Source: Planctomycetaceae bacterium (GTDB lineage Bacteria; Planctomycetota; Planctomycetia; Pirellulales; Thermoguttaceae). Taken from it: a DNA stretch of 8,943 nt. The stretch lies in assembly GCA_031276415.1 (NCBI GenBank), contig JAISNF010000082.1, positions 1 to 8,943 on the forward strand, in the 5' to 3' direction. The notes below the pieces were generated by a model that saw only the letters and a program-made list of their open reading frames with translations, was not told the origin of the DNA and did no database searches. Each line of letters opens with the position of its first letter. Position 1 is the first letter of the stretch. A program made the position numbers and the translations under genes. Positions 1 to 6,954 of the stretch are shown here, piece after piece.

Positions 1-82
1 AAAAGGATTTCTCTTTCCCTTTTTCTCCCGAATTTTCGTCAAAGTATAACACCCGCAAAATATCTGTCAACTAGGGCAGAAA
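1..82. repeat. 82-bp direct repeat, copy 1
   Basis: This block is identical, base for base, to 245-326. The match breaks at 83 (C here, A in the other copy), although both copies continue into A/T-rich runs. The left limit is unknown because the repeat reaches the window edge. Read on the minus strand it holds a near-consensus promoter followed by a purine-rich leader. The 244-bp spacing fits either a tandem duplication continuing to the left or two separate copies of a promoter-bearing repeat. Confidence 0.95.
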
Positions 83-173
83 CAAAATTTATCGGTCCAA
101 ATGTTACCAGCACCAGCCAGGCAACAATCTGTTGAAATTGCCGAAATCCATATTGGAAAACACAACGTGTCAT
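39..173 (-). CDS. Small leftward ORF (44 aa), possible truncated gene start
   Basis: An ATG at 171-173 opens 44 codons ending in TGA at 39-41. The product has a hydrophobic middle (about residues 16-35, IVAWLVLVTFGPINFVSALV) that could be a membrane segment; I recognise no family. The last ten codons before the stop are the promoter DNA of repeat copy 1, so the frame simply runs into the -35/-10 region, as a gene 5' end cut off by a duplication would. The duplicated promoter at 287-314 lies about 115 bp upstream and could transcribe it. No Shine-Dalgarno is visible. It could also be a chance ORF. Confidence 0.25.
   Translation of the reverse strand: MTRCVFQYGFRQFQQIVAWLVLVTFGPINFVSALVDRYFAGVIL
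43..70 (-). promoter_or_regulatory. Sigma-70 promoter, leftward, copy 1
   Basis: On the minus strand TTGACA (65-70) and TATACT (43-48) are separated by 16 bp. A TG one base before the -10 gives an extended -10. The -35 is a perfect consensus and the -10 differs at one base. Transcription would run left out of the window through a G/A-rich leader, so the gene it drives is not visible. It is one of the two best promoter matches seen in the window, the other being its duplicate at 287-314. Confidence 0.7.
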
Positions 174-244
174 TATCAAAATAAATACAATAAATATATT
201 ACAATGTTGAAGCAACCAAACTTAAAAAATCCAAAAAAAGAAAC

Positions 245-326
245 AAAAGGATTTCTCTTTCCCTTTTTCTCCCGAATTTTCGTCAAAGTATAACACCCGC
301 AAAATATCTGTCAACTAGGGCAGAAA
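245..326. repeat. 82-bp direct repeat, copy 2
   Basis: Identical to 1-82. After this copy the sequence goes into an A/T run and then unrelated DNA (from about 335), so this is the right-hand end of the duplicated region. On the minus strand it carries the second promoter copy, aimed at the small ORF at 39-173 and at copy 1. Confidence 0.95.
287..314 (-). promoter_or_regulatory. Sigma-70 promoter, leftward, copy 2
   Basis: TTGACA (309-314) and TATACT (287-292) on the minus strand with a 16-bp spacer and an extended -10 TG, identical to the promoter at 43-70. The expected start point is near 280, leaving a leader of roughly 105 nt before the ATG at 173. Transcripts from here would also run through the downstream promoter copy. 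Confidence 0.7.
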
Positions 327-730
327 AAAAAAATTTTTACGCATTGCAAAAGATCGCCGCTAAGTAATCGTTTCGCCGAAAGTTTGTAACGATTCACGAG
401 TATGGATGGAATTGGTTTGAATCGTAGAAACACAATGTATTGCGTCTCTATGAAATTTTTTATTATGATAACTTGTTAAACAAATCTCCGTGAACAGGTA
501 CTTTTATTTAATCATACTAATCACATAAATCATACAAATCACAGTTCAGACAACAATAATTCCGCATTGCAAAACTCTTCGCTCTCCACTTTCAACTCTC
601 CACTAAAAACGTTGCCACATCTTGATTTCAATTCTGAAATTGGTATAAATCGGTTCATCTGTCAAAATATCTGCCCCATATTTAAACTGTAAATCATAAC
701 ATTTCAAACCATTAAATATTCTAAAATATT
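327..730. other. Non-coding spacer between divergent promoters
   Basis: No gene is supported here. Visible items are a 7-bp perfect inverted repeat AATCGTT/AACGATT (366-372/388-394, 15-nt loop), an imperfect hairpin around 427-449 centred on CAATGTATTG, two near-identical 16-bp blocks (510-525 and 528-543, one mismatch), a 12-bp repeat CGCATTGCAAAA (340-351 and 563-574), and a CT-rich patch with a repeated CTCTCCACT (around 582-605). The right part holds the candidate promoter of the GTPase gene. Confidence 0.6.
622..649 (+). promoter_or_regulatory. Candidate promoter of the TGS GTPase gene
   Basis: TTGATT (622-627) and TATAAA (644-649) are 16 bp apart, and TG at 641-642 makes an extended -10. 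The spacer is palindromic: ATTTCA (625-630) mirrors TGAAAT (635-640), which could be an operator or chance in AT-rich DNA. The -10 ends about 80 bp before the ATG at 731. Confidence 0.4.
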
Positions 731-1735
731 ATGCCCGCTAATCTGACTCAACAGTATAAGAAAGCAGAAGATAATTATCGCCGCGCAGAAACACCTGAAG
801 AAGAACTGAAATGGCTCCAAGTGATGTACGCCGAGATGCCAAAACATAAAGGAACAGACCATCTTCAGGCAAAACTCAAAACACAAATGTCCCAACTGCG
901 GAAAGATATCGAACAACAACGTTCCGGTAACAATAAAAAAAACGCCGCCGGACGATCTTTTCGAATTCCACGACAAGGCGCCGGTACCACTATCATTATC
1001 GGCGGTCCCAATGCCGGTAAAAGTCAACTACTCGCCTCACTCACCCGCGCCACCCCAGAAATCGCCGTCTATCCCTTCACCACCAAACAACCACAACCCG
1101 GTATGATGGCATGGAATGATGTTTTCGTACAACTAATCGATACACCGCCCATCACACCGGATTATTTGGAACCTTATATCGTCGGCTTGCTGCGAAGTGC
1201 CGATCTCGCTTTGCTAATGATCGATTTGGAAGACGATAACGGAATTGAACAATGTAAAGGAGTTCTCGATAAACTTTCCGCTACAAAAACACGTTTGGCG
1301 GCAGAATCAAGTCTTGATGAAGAGGATGTCGGATTGTCATTTACACGGACTTTTTTTGTTGCCAATAAAATCGATGCGCCGGAAGCGTTGGAACGGCTTG
1401 AATTATTTCATGAAATGTGTCCGTTACCGTTTCGTGAATTTAAAATTTCGGCAAACCGCCCCGAAACCCTCGAACCTCTTCGCAATGCCATTTACGAATC
1501 GCTCAATGTCATTCGGATTTATACGAAAGATCCAAAGAAAAAAGACGCTGATCGTGATAAACCGTTTACGTTACGCAACGGCGAAACATTGCTCGATCTT
1601 GCGGAATTAATTCATAAAGATTACGCAACAAACCTGAAATTCGGAAAAGTCTGGGGTTCCGCCGTACACGACGGAACAATTGTTAAAGGCGATTATGTGT
1701 TGAACGATCAAGATGTTATCGAAGTTCACGTTTAA
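731..1735 (+). CDS. DRG/Obg-like GTPase with C-terminal TGS domain
   Basis: A 334-aa cytosolic P-loop GTPase. An N-terminal charged, probably helical region (residues 1-75) precedes the G domain: G1 GGPNAGKS (91-98), a G2-like YPFTT (114-118), G3 DTPP (137-140), G4 NKID (212-215) and G5 SAN (240-242). A TGS domain (about 278-334, ending in the typical DQDVIEVHV) closes the protein. This order matches the DRG/Obg group, whose members bind ribosomes or RNA, but the S5D2L insert of true DRG proteins is not seen. The G3 glycine of DxxG is replaced by proline, so hydrolysis may be unusual. The ATG has no clear Shine-Dalgarno; the candidate promoter is at 622-649. The stretch around 970-1110 is visibly more C/G-rich than the rest of the gene. 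The stop overlaps a 9-bp direct repeat ACGTTTAAA (1728-1736, 1739-1747). The cellular role is unknown. Confidence 0.9.
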   Translation: MPANLTQQYKKAEDNYRRAETPEEELKWLQVMYAEMPKHKGTDHLQAKLKTQMSQLRKDIEQQRSGNNKKNAAGRSFRIPRQGAGTTIIIGGPNAGKSQLLASLTRATPEIAVYPFTTKQPQPGMMAWNDVFVQLIDTPPITPDYLEPYIVGLLRSADLALLMIDLEDDNGIEQCKGVLDKLSATKTRLAAESSLDEEDVGLSFTRTFFVANKIDAPEALERLELFHEMCPLPFREFKISANRPETLEPLRNAIYESLNVIRIYTKDPKKKDADRDKPFTLRNGETLLDLAELIHKDYATNLKFGKVWGSAVHDGTIVKGDYVLNDQDVIEVHV

Positions 1736-1883
1736 ATTACGTTTAAAATAACAAGGAATTATTCAATTTTTGGAAAAAGAATCAAATTCCCAATTTAAAA
1801 TGTCGATAACCATGATGAAAGAATTTTTGGCTTTATTGAAAAAGTTTTCATATTATTTTGCGTTAATTGAATCAGGTAATAAA

Positions 1884-3371
1884 ATGCGAACCGTCTCCTG
1901 GCTGTTGCTTATTTTATCCTTTGCCCTGGGGATTGGTTGTGCTTTTATTGTCCGGCATTACATGTTCGAGGCAAAATCGTTGCCAATTACCGAACAAAAA
2001 ATATGTATTAAAATTCTTGTTGCCAAGCAAACGATTCCGCAAGGAGCCGAAATCACCGCCGAAGCAATTACATTTGTCGAAGTTCCCATCGCCGAACTCC
2101 CCGTTGCGGCAATCACCAGTTTCGATCAGGTTTATCATCGCCGTTCCGCTTATCCTATTTCAGTCGGTTGTCCGATTTGTGAAGATTTACTGTTACCGCA
2201 ACAGGAAAAAGATTGGCAAACAGACCGATTTATCCCTGCCGGAATGCAAATTGTGGCACTGGAAATCGAGCAAGTTCTTTTGAACGGCAATGCCGTTGAA
2301 CCTTCTGTTCCGATCACCAATACGATTACAAATACTCTTTCGCCGGAACAACGAATTGATATTCGGCTGTTTCCCAAAGAAACATCACAAGGTGAACTTG
2401 TTGAACGAAAAAATCAATTGCTCAAAACATTTATGCCGAAAAATGAAATTGTGGAAAAAGGGGAACTTCTTCTTGAAAATATCGAAATTTTGCAGATTCA
2501 AAATCAATTATCTTCCGGCAAAAAACGGCGGCAAATTCCAATATTGACTTTGGTTTTGGAAAAAGAGTATGTTGCGAATCTGTTAGCAGCAGCCCGAAAA
2601 GGACGGATTCGTGTTGTCCCGCATCGCCAAACTATTCCCAATGAAACATCGTCCGCTCAAAATAACGAAATAAAAAATTCCGATAATACCATTTCCGATA
2701 ATACAATTATTGACGAGATCAATAATAATATAACGGATAATGTTAATGTAACCGACGATATTAAAACCGATATTAAAACAACAGATAATGCCGATGTTAA
2801 TGTAATCAATATAACAGATAATAATAAAACGGAAACATTAGATAACGCAACAAATAATACGACAAAGAACGCAACAGATGTTGTAGCGGATATTGTTGAT
2901 AGAACAACAGATATTTCATTAACCGAACCGACAACCGATTTAACCGTACCGGAAATAACTCAACATGTTCCTGAAACACCGCCGCCAAAACATACTTCGT
3001 TATTGTTTATTCCTCCCGATACTTCTGCGATGGAAACATTGGAAGAAATTCGCGACGATATTCAACCGATTGCGGTGGCACCGTTACCGGGTTTTTATCG
3101 GGAAAAAACAGGCGTTTTTGAATCGGGCGTTCATTCGCACGTGAAAGAAAATTCGTCGCGTTTTTTGCCTCACGTTATTGAAATCGGATTGCCTGCGGCT
3201 AACGAGACATCGGAAAAAATTGCCAGAAAAAATTATTCTCCTTGGGGACAAGCCTCCACTCTTGCCAAACCGAAACCGGAAACTGAAATAAAAAAGAATA
3301 CCGAAATAAAAAATAATGAAGACGAACCAAACATTCTTGTTCCACCATTGCGAACCCGAAAAAAATCGTAA
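1884..3371 (+). CDS. CpaB/RcpC-like SAF-domain membrane protein
   Basis: Starting at ATG 1884 the protein is 495 aa and begins MRTVSWLLLILSFALG, the usual CpaB opening with one membrane anchor (about residues 3-24). Next come a SAF domain (about 40-103: ILVAKQTIPQGAEIT, then VGCPI) and an RcpC-type region (about 114-248, from RFIPAGMQIVAL to RIRVVPHR). CpaB proteins assemble tad/Flp pili at the cell envelope; SAF domains may bind glycans. A roughly 105-residue Asn/Thr/Asp-rich linker follows (about 257-362), then a Pro-containing, basic C-terminal part (363-495) without a recognised domain. The frame is open upstream to a TTG at 1770 (AAGGA 12 nt before it) and an ATG at 1800; 1884 is preferred for family fit and a weak AGG 7 nt upstream. 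No other tad gene is in the window. It may be co-transcribed with the GTPase gene. Confidence 0.75.
   Translation: MRTVSWLLLILSFALGIGCAFIVRHYMFEAKSLPITEQKICIKILVAKQTIPQGAEITAEAITFVEVPIAELPVAAITSFDQVYHRRSAYPISVGCPICEDLLLPQQEKDWQTDRFIPAGMQIVALEIEQVLLNGNAVEPSVPITNTITNTLSPEQRIDIRLFPKETSQGELVERKNQLLKTFMPKNEIVEKGELLLENIEILQIQNQLSSGKKRRQIPILTLVLEKEYVANLLAAARKGRIRVVPHRQTIPNETSSAQNNEIKNSDNTISDNTIIDEINNNITDNVNVTDDIKTDIKTTDNADVNVINITDNNKTETLDNATNNTTKNATDVVADIVDRTTDISLTEPTTDLTVPEITQHVPETPPPKHTSLLFIPPDTSAMETLEEIRDDIQPIAVAPLPGFYREKTGVFESGVHSHVKENSSRFLPHVIEIGLPAANETSEKIARKNYSPWGQASTLAKPKPETEIKKNTEIKNNEDEPNILVPPLRTRKKS
2652..2969 (+). repeat. Low-complexity coding tract (Asn/Thr/Asp-rich linker)
   Basis: This part of the CpaB-like gene is built of degenerate short units such as GATATTAAAAC, ATAACAGATAAT and GATAATAC, and encodes a run dominated by N, T, D and I with many N-x-T triplets. 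The reading frame stays open throughout, so it is translated. It looks like an expandable, disordered linker. Confidence 0.7.
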
Positions 3372-3502
3372 TAGTGCATAGTTGTAATCGTTCATAGAGT
3401 TTTGTACAATTACGGATTGAATTTTTCAGTGTTTTGCTTCAGCGTTTGCTGTTGATACTAAAATGTTGTTGAATATTGTGGAACAATTTTTCAATTTTTG
3501 CT

Positions 3503-4060
3503 ATGTCAATTTTTCTTGATAGTCTTTGGGTTTGGATCGGTTTAACTATTGTTGTTGCGGTTATTGGGTATTTTATTTACCAAAACGATCCGCGCGGACG
3601 AACATTGGGGATTGTTGCTGGTGTAACGATTTTAGTGTTTGTGATCGGATTGGTTCTTTACTACGGAGTTGATACTGACCGCAAATCAATTGTCCGCATG
3701 TTGAATTGTTTGGCGTCCGAACTCGAACAGGATGATCTTGAAGGCGTTCTGAGTCTTATTTCCCCAAAAGCAGAAAGTACACGCGGTGTTGCGCGGCTTT
3801 ATATGGGCAATTATCATTTGACCAGTGCCAAATTTCGTAACTTGAAATTTAACGTCAATCAATTGACTTCTCCGCCGGAAGCACAAGTTTCATTTCTTGC
3901 TATTGTGTATTGGAAAACCAAGCATCCGACATCAGATGGTTTCGCCATTGATACACCACAATTTCAAACCGTCCGTTTCGATATTGTACTCGAAAAAACA
4001 AATAATCGTTCATGGCTTGTTACCAATAAATGTGATTTCGATTACCGCCTCCAACCATAA
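3503..4060 (+). CDS. Two-helix membrane protein of unknown function
   Basis: From ATG 3503 the product is 185 aa. Two hydrophobic helices (about residues 7-26 and 34-54) are separated by a short polar loop NDPRGR, then a soluble domain of about 130 residues follows (55-185). That domain starts with a helical stretch (DTDRKSIVRMLNCLASELEQDDLEGVLSLIS) and continues with alternating strands (FRNLKFNVNQLTSPPEAQVSFLAIVYWK, TVRFDIVLEK, WLVTNKCDFDY), a pattern reminiscent of NTF2/SnoaL-like folds. I have the impression of similar proteins in planctomycetes but cannot name a function. The frame extends upstream to TTG 3476, but ATG 3503 is preferred; neither has a clear Shine-Dalgarno. It follows the CpaB-like gene by about 130 bp. 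Confidence 0.75.
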   Translation: MSIFLDSLWVWIGLTIVVAVIGYFIYQNDPRGRTLGIVAGVTILVFVIGLVLYYGVDTDRKSIVRMLNCLASELEQDDLEGVLSLISPKAESTRGVARLYMGNYHLTSAKFRNLKFNVNQLTSPPEAQVSFLAIVYWKTKHPTSDGFAIDTPQFQTVRFDIVLEKTNNRSWLVTNKCDFDYRLQP

Positions 4061-4077
4061 TTTTCATAATCACTAAC

Positions 4078-4239
4078 GTGAACTTCTAATAACCACAAAT
4101 TTATTTTTATCTGCGATCATCTGCGGACAAATTTTAAAATTCATCTGCGATCATCTGCATAATCTGCGGACGTATTTTTTTCTATGAACTCTGTGTTTTC
4201 TGTGGTTTTAAAAAGTAAATTTGAGTTTTAGAAGTTCCC
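4078..4239. mobile_element. MITE-like inverted-repeat element A
   Basis: A 162-bp element bounded by a perfect 10-bp inverted repeat, GAACTTCTAA (4080-4089) and TTAGAAGTTC (4228-4237), within longer imperfect ends. After the left end comes AACCACAAATTTATTTTTAT (4091-4110), found again at 8525-8544 in element B. Towards the right end CTCTGTGTTTTCTGTGGTTTT (4190-4210) resembles the right arm of element B. Inside are copies of ATCTGCGATCATCTGC. It occupies almost all of the spacer between two convergent genes and has no ORF, so it would need an outside transposase or could act as a structured terminator-like region. No target-site duplication is evident. Confidence 0.6.
4109..4158. repeat. Direct repeat pair ATCTGCGATCATCTGC
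   Basis: The 16-bp sequence occurs at 4109-4124 and 4143-4158, 34 bp apart, each followed by a CTGCGGAC-type block (the second after an additional ATAATCTGC step). The repeats are internal to element A and have no coding potential. Confidence 0.8.
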
Positions 4240-4258
4240 GCAAACGAAAATTTTTGTT

Positions 4259-6841
4259 TTAACTTTGTTCGTTATTTCGTATCGGATATCGTAAAAACAT
4301 TCCGGTTAATGACCGTTCCGAAGACGCAATTTCTTCCGGTGTTCCTTGCGCAACGATTTCTCCGCCCAAGTCTGCGGCTCCGGGTCCTAAATCAATAATG
4401 TGATCCGCCGCCCGAATTACCTGAAGATTATGTTCCACAACAATCAGCGAATGTCCTGTTTCAATTAAGGCGTTAAAACATTCAAGTAATTGTACAATAT
4501 CAGCAAAATGTAATCCGGTCGTCGGTTCATCCATCAGAATTAAAGAATGTCCTTTTCCTGTTTGTAACAGATAAGCGGCTAATTTAAGGCGTTGAGATTC
4601 ACCGCCGGAAAGAGTGTTTATCGGTTGCCCCAACCGGATATAATCAAGACCGACATCAAGCAGCCGTTTTAATTTATGTTGCGTTTTACTCTGACCGCGA
4701 AAAAAACTAAACGCCTCACGCACGGTCATATCCAACACTTCGGCAATATTTTTGCCCCGATACAAAATTTCAAGAATTTCGGAACGATAACGTTTGCCCT
4801 GACATTGCGGACAACGAACAAGCATGTCCGGCAAAAATTGCATATCAATCAACATCGAACCGTCGCCTTTGCAATGTTCACAACGTCCGCCGTCAATATT
4901 GAAACTGAAATAACTTGCCGTCAAATTTTTGTTTCGGGCATCCGTTGTTGCCGCAAAAATATTGCGGATGTCGTCGAAAATTTTCAAATAAGTTACAGGA
5001 TTTGATCTCGGCGAATGACCAATCGGAGTTTGATCCGCAAGCACAATATCGCTGATTAAATCATTCATAATCAATTGATCAAACGGTAAAGCATTCGGAA
5101 TATTTTTGTTGCTAAAATAACGGCACAGAGCCGGATACAAGGTTTTTTGTACAAGCGAACTTTTGCCGGCTCCACTAACTCCGCTGACAACACATAACAT
5201 TCCGAGCGGAAATACGGCTGTTACATTTTTCAGGTTATGCCCGCGACAACCAATAATTTCAATAACTCCATATTCGGGAATCCGGCGCGTTACAGGAATA
5301 TTCTTGTTGCGCATTTGGGCGAGATAAGTTCCTGTTAAACTTTGGGGATCACGAATCATTTTCTGAACAGTTCCCTGAAACACAATATGACCGCCGGATT
5401 CGCCTGCGCCTGGTCCGATTTCAACAAGATGATCCGCCGCCCAAAGAAACGCTTCTTCATGTTCGACAAGAATAATTGTATTTCCCTGATCGCGGAGTTG
5501 CCGGATGGACTGTAACAATTTATCAGTATCCGCCGGATGCAAACCAATAGACGGCTCGTCTAAAACGTACAACATATCAACAAGACTTGAACCAAGTGCC
5601 GCAGTTAAAGCAGTTCGGCGTTGTTCTCCGCCGCTAAGCGTCGGTATCGGTCGCGATAACGATAAATAACCCAAACCAACTTGTTGCAAAAATTTAAGCC
5701 GAAGTTGAATTTGTTCCAAAGGAATTTTTCCTAATTGACGTTCCCGTTCCGATAATTCTAATGTTTCAAAAAAACGGATTAAGTCCGTAATTTTCATATC
5801 GGAAAGTGTTGCGATATTCACGGCGTTATTGGGAACCGTATTGCCGATAATTTTTACTGCCAATGATTCCGGGCGTAACCGTGTTCCACCGCAAGCCGAA
5901 CACGAAATTCCCTTGACAAAACCCGATCCTTCACAAACCGGACAAGCACCTTGTGGATTGTTGAACGAAAACAATTTCGGTTCCGGTAAAGGAAAATCAA
6001 GATTACAAAAAGCGCACGAAAAATACCGCGAAAATACCAACCGTTCAAACGATTCACGATCATTTTTGTTGCGCTGTATTAGAACAACACAAATTCCGTC
6101 TCCATGTTCCAAAGCGGTTTCGAGCGAATCAATCATCCGCTCTTCTTCGGCGTTCAACATTAACCGGTCAACAAGAAGCAATAATTCCTGTTCTTTTTTT
6201 TGACTTTGTTGATACAATTTTGGCGGAATACCGTCTTCGTCCAAACGAAAAGGAATTTCCGATACAATTTCATCGACATTTTCGTAAACATTTTCATGAA
6301 CATTTTCACGAACAATTCCGCGAACAAAACCGCGTTCTTTCCACGTAATTTCAAATGTTTCCTGATCCGAATCAAGCGAAGGCGCAAACGCAATCCGAAG
6401 TTGTCGATTTTCGTCCGAAAATGTCGATTGGAGAAATTTCAAAATACTTTGAGATGTATCAACTTGAACTTCGCGGGAACAACGCGGACAAAAAACGCGT
6501 CCGATTTTAGCGAAGAGCAAACCCAGATATTCGTTTATTTCCGTAACTGTTCCGACGGTATTTCGCTGGGCGTTACGAAATGATCCGGCGGTTACCGCCA
6601 CAGCGGGCGGAATACCGTCAATTCGTTCCGCCTCCGGTTTTTCCAGGCGTTCAAGAAACTGCCGTATCGATGCTGAAAACGTTTCAATATATCGGCGTTG
6701 TCCTTCCGCATAAAGTGTATCAAGTGCGAGTGAACTTTTCCCGCTTCCGCTTCGCCCGCAAAGTACAATCAATTTCTTGTACGGCAAATCAAGATCAATC
6801 CCCTTCAAATTATGAACAGAAACACGACGAAGTTCAATCAT
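4259..6841 (-). CDS. UvrA-family excinuclease ABC subunit A, insertion domain missing
   Basis: An 860-aa tandem ABC ATPase of nucleotide excision repair, which finds DNA damage as a dimer and loads UvrB. First half: Walker A GRSGSGKSS (29-37), UvrA block YAEGQRRYIE (44-53), CPRC (118-121), a UvrB-binding-like region (about 128-260), zinc cysteines C276/C279 and C300/C303, signature LSGGE (402-406), Walker B MLYVLDEP (423-430). Second half: Walker A GVSGAGKSS (554-562), zinc cysteines C654/C657 and C677/C680, signature LSGGESQR (744-751), Walker B LILMDEP (767-773). Both ATP sites look intact. Canonical UvrA is about 940 aa; here only some ten residues separate C303 from C314, where about 110-120 residues of insertion domain are expected. 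A 12-bp repeat adds an ENVHENVYENV-type stretch (179-196). Start ATG is at 6839-6841, convergent with the upstream gene. It may be a paralogue beside a full-length UvrA elsewhere. Confidence 0.9.
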   Translation of the reverse strand: MIELRRVSVHNLKGIDLDLPYKKLIVLCGRSGSGKSSLALDTLYAEGQRRYIETFSASIRQFLERLEKPEAERIDGIPPAVAVTAGSFRNAQRNTVGTVTEINEYLGLLFAKIGRVFCPRCSREVQVDTSQSILKFLQSTFSDENRQLRIAFAPSLDSDQETFEITWKERGFVRGIVRENVHENVYENVDEIVSEIPFRLDEDGIPPKLYQQSQKKEQELLLLVDRLMLNAEEERMIDSLETALEHGDGICVVLIQRNKNDRESFERLVFSRYFSCAFCNLDFPLPEPKLFSFNNPQGACPVCEGSGFVKGISCSACGGTRLRPESLAVKIIGNTVPNNAVNIATLSDMKITDLIRFFETLELSERERQLGKIPLEQIQLRLKFLQQVGLGYLSLSRPIPTLSGGEQRRTALTAALGSSLVDMLYVLDEPSIGLHPADTDKLLQSIRQLRDQGNTIILVEHEEAFLWAADHLVEIGPGAGESGGHIVFQGTVQKMIRDPQSLTGTYLAQMRNKNIPVTRRIPEYGVIEIIGCRGHNLKNVTAVFPLGMLCVVSGVSGAGKSSLVQKTLYPALCRYFSNKNIPNALPFDQLIMNDLISDIVLADQTPIGHSPRSNPVTYLKIFDDIRNIFAATTDARNKNLTASYFSFNIDGGRCEHCKGDGSMLIDMQFLPDMLVRCPQCQGKRYRSEILEILYRGKNIAEVLDMTVREAFSFFRGQSKTQHKLKRLLDVGLDYIRLGQPINTLSGGESQRLKLAAYLLQTGKGHSLILMDEPTTGLHFADIVQLLECFNALIETGHSLIVVEHNLQVIRAADHIIDLGPGAADLGGEIVAQGTPEEIASSERSLTGMFLRYPIRNNEQS
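6275..6322 (-). repeat. 12-bp in-frame tandem repeat inside uvrA
   Basis: Four successive 12-bp units, read on the plus strand as GACATTTTCGTA, AACATTTTCATG, AACATTTTCACG and AACAATTCCGCG, the last degenerate. Because the unit is a multiple of three the frame is kept; it encodes the repeated ENV(H/Y/D) stretch around residues 179-190 in the UvrB-binding-like region. It suggests replication slippage in the gene. Confidence 0.75.
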
Positions 6842-6906
6842 ATCAGTTATAAATCGGTTATAATCGTTATAGAATTATGTTTTATCAGACGGCTAAAATC
6901 AGACAA
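6842..6906 (-). promoter_or_regulatory. uvrA upstream region with GTTATA repeats and weak promoter
   Basis: Three plus-strand GTTATA hexamers at 6846-6851, 6857-6862 and 6866-6871, spaced 11 and 9 bp, sit directly before the uvrA start. On the minus strand TTGTCT (6901-6906) and TAAAAC (6879-6884) are 16 bp apart, a weak promoter match. No LexA box of the E. coli (CTGT-N8-ACAG) or Bacillus (GAAC-N4-GTTC) type is present. No Shine-Dalgarno precedes the ATG. Confidence 0.25.
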
Positions 6907-6954
6907 TTAAAAAAACGAACAATATTTCGCATTGTTACAAACCAATCTTTTTTT

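Noticed and set aside
414..423. GGTTTGAATC resembling a tRNA T-loop
   Set aside because: The flanking bases do not form a T-stem, and no anticodon arm or acceptor stem can be drawn around it.
4109..4158. Short repeats that might be a CRISPR array
   Set aside because: There are only two 16-bp copies with a 34-bp period and further internal ATCTGCG repetition; no cas genes and no regular spacers.
4242..4259. AAACGAAAATTTTTGTTT palindrome at the end of uvrA as a terminator
   Set aside because: The stem is almost all A-T with no loop, so it would not make a stable intrinsic terminator.
4676..5005. Plus-strand and other-frame ORFs within uvrA (for example 4676-5005, 5829-6203, 6200-6583)
   Set aside because: They lie opposite or in another frame of a strongly supported gene and their translations show no domain.
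6842..6873. LexA/SOS box upstream of uvrA
   Set aside because: No CTGT-N8-ACAG or GAAC-N4-GTTC site is present; only GTTATA repeats are seen.
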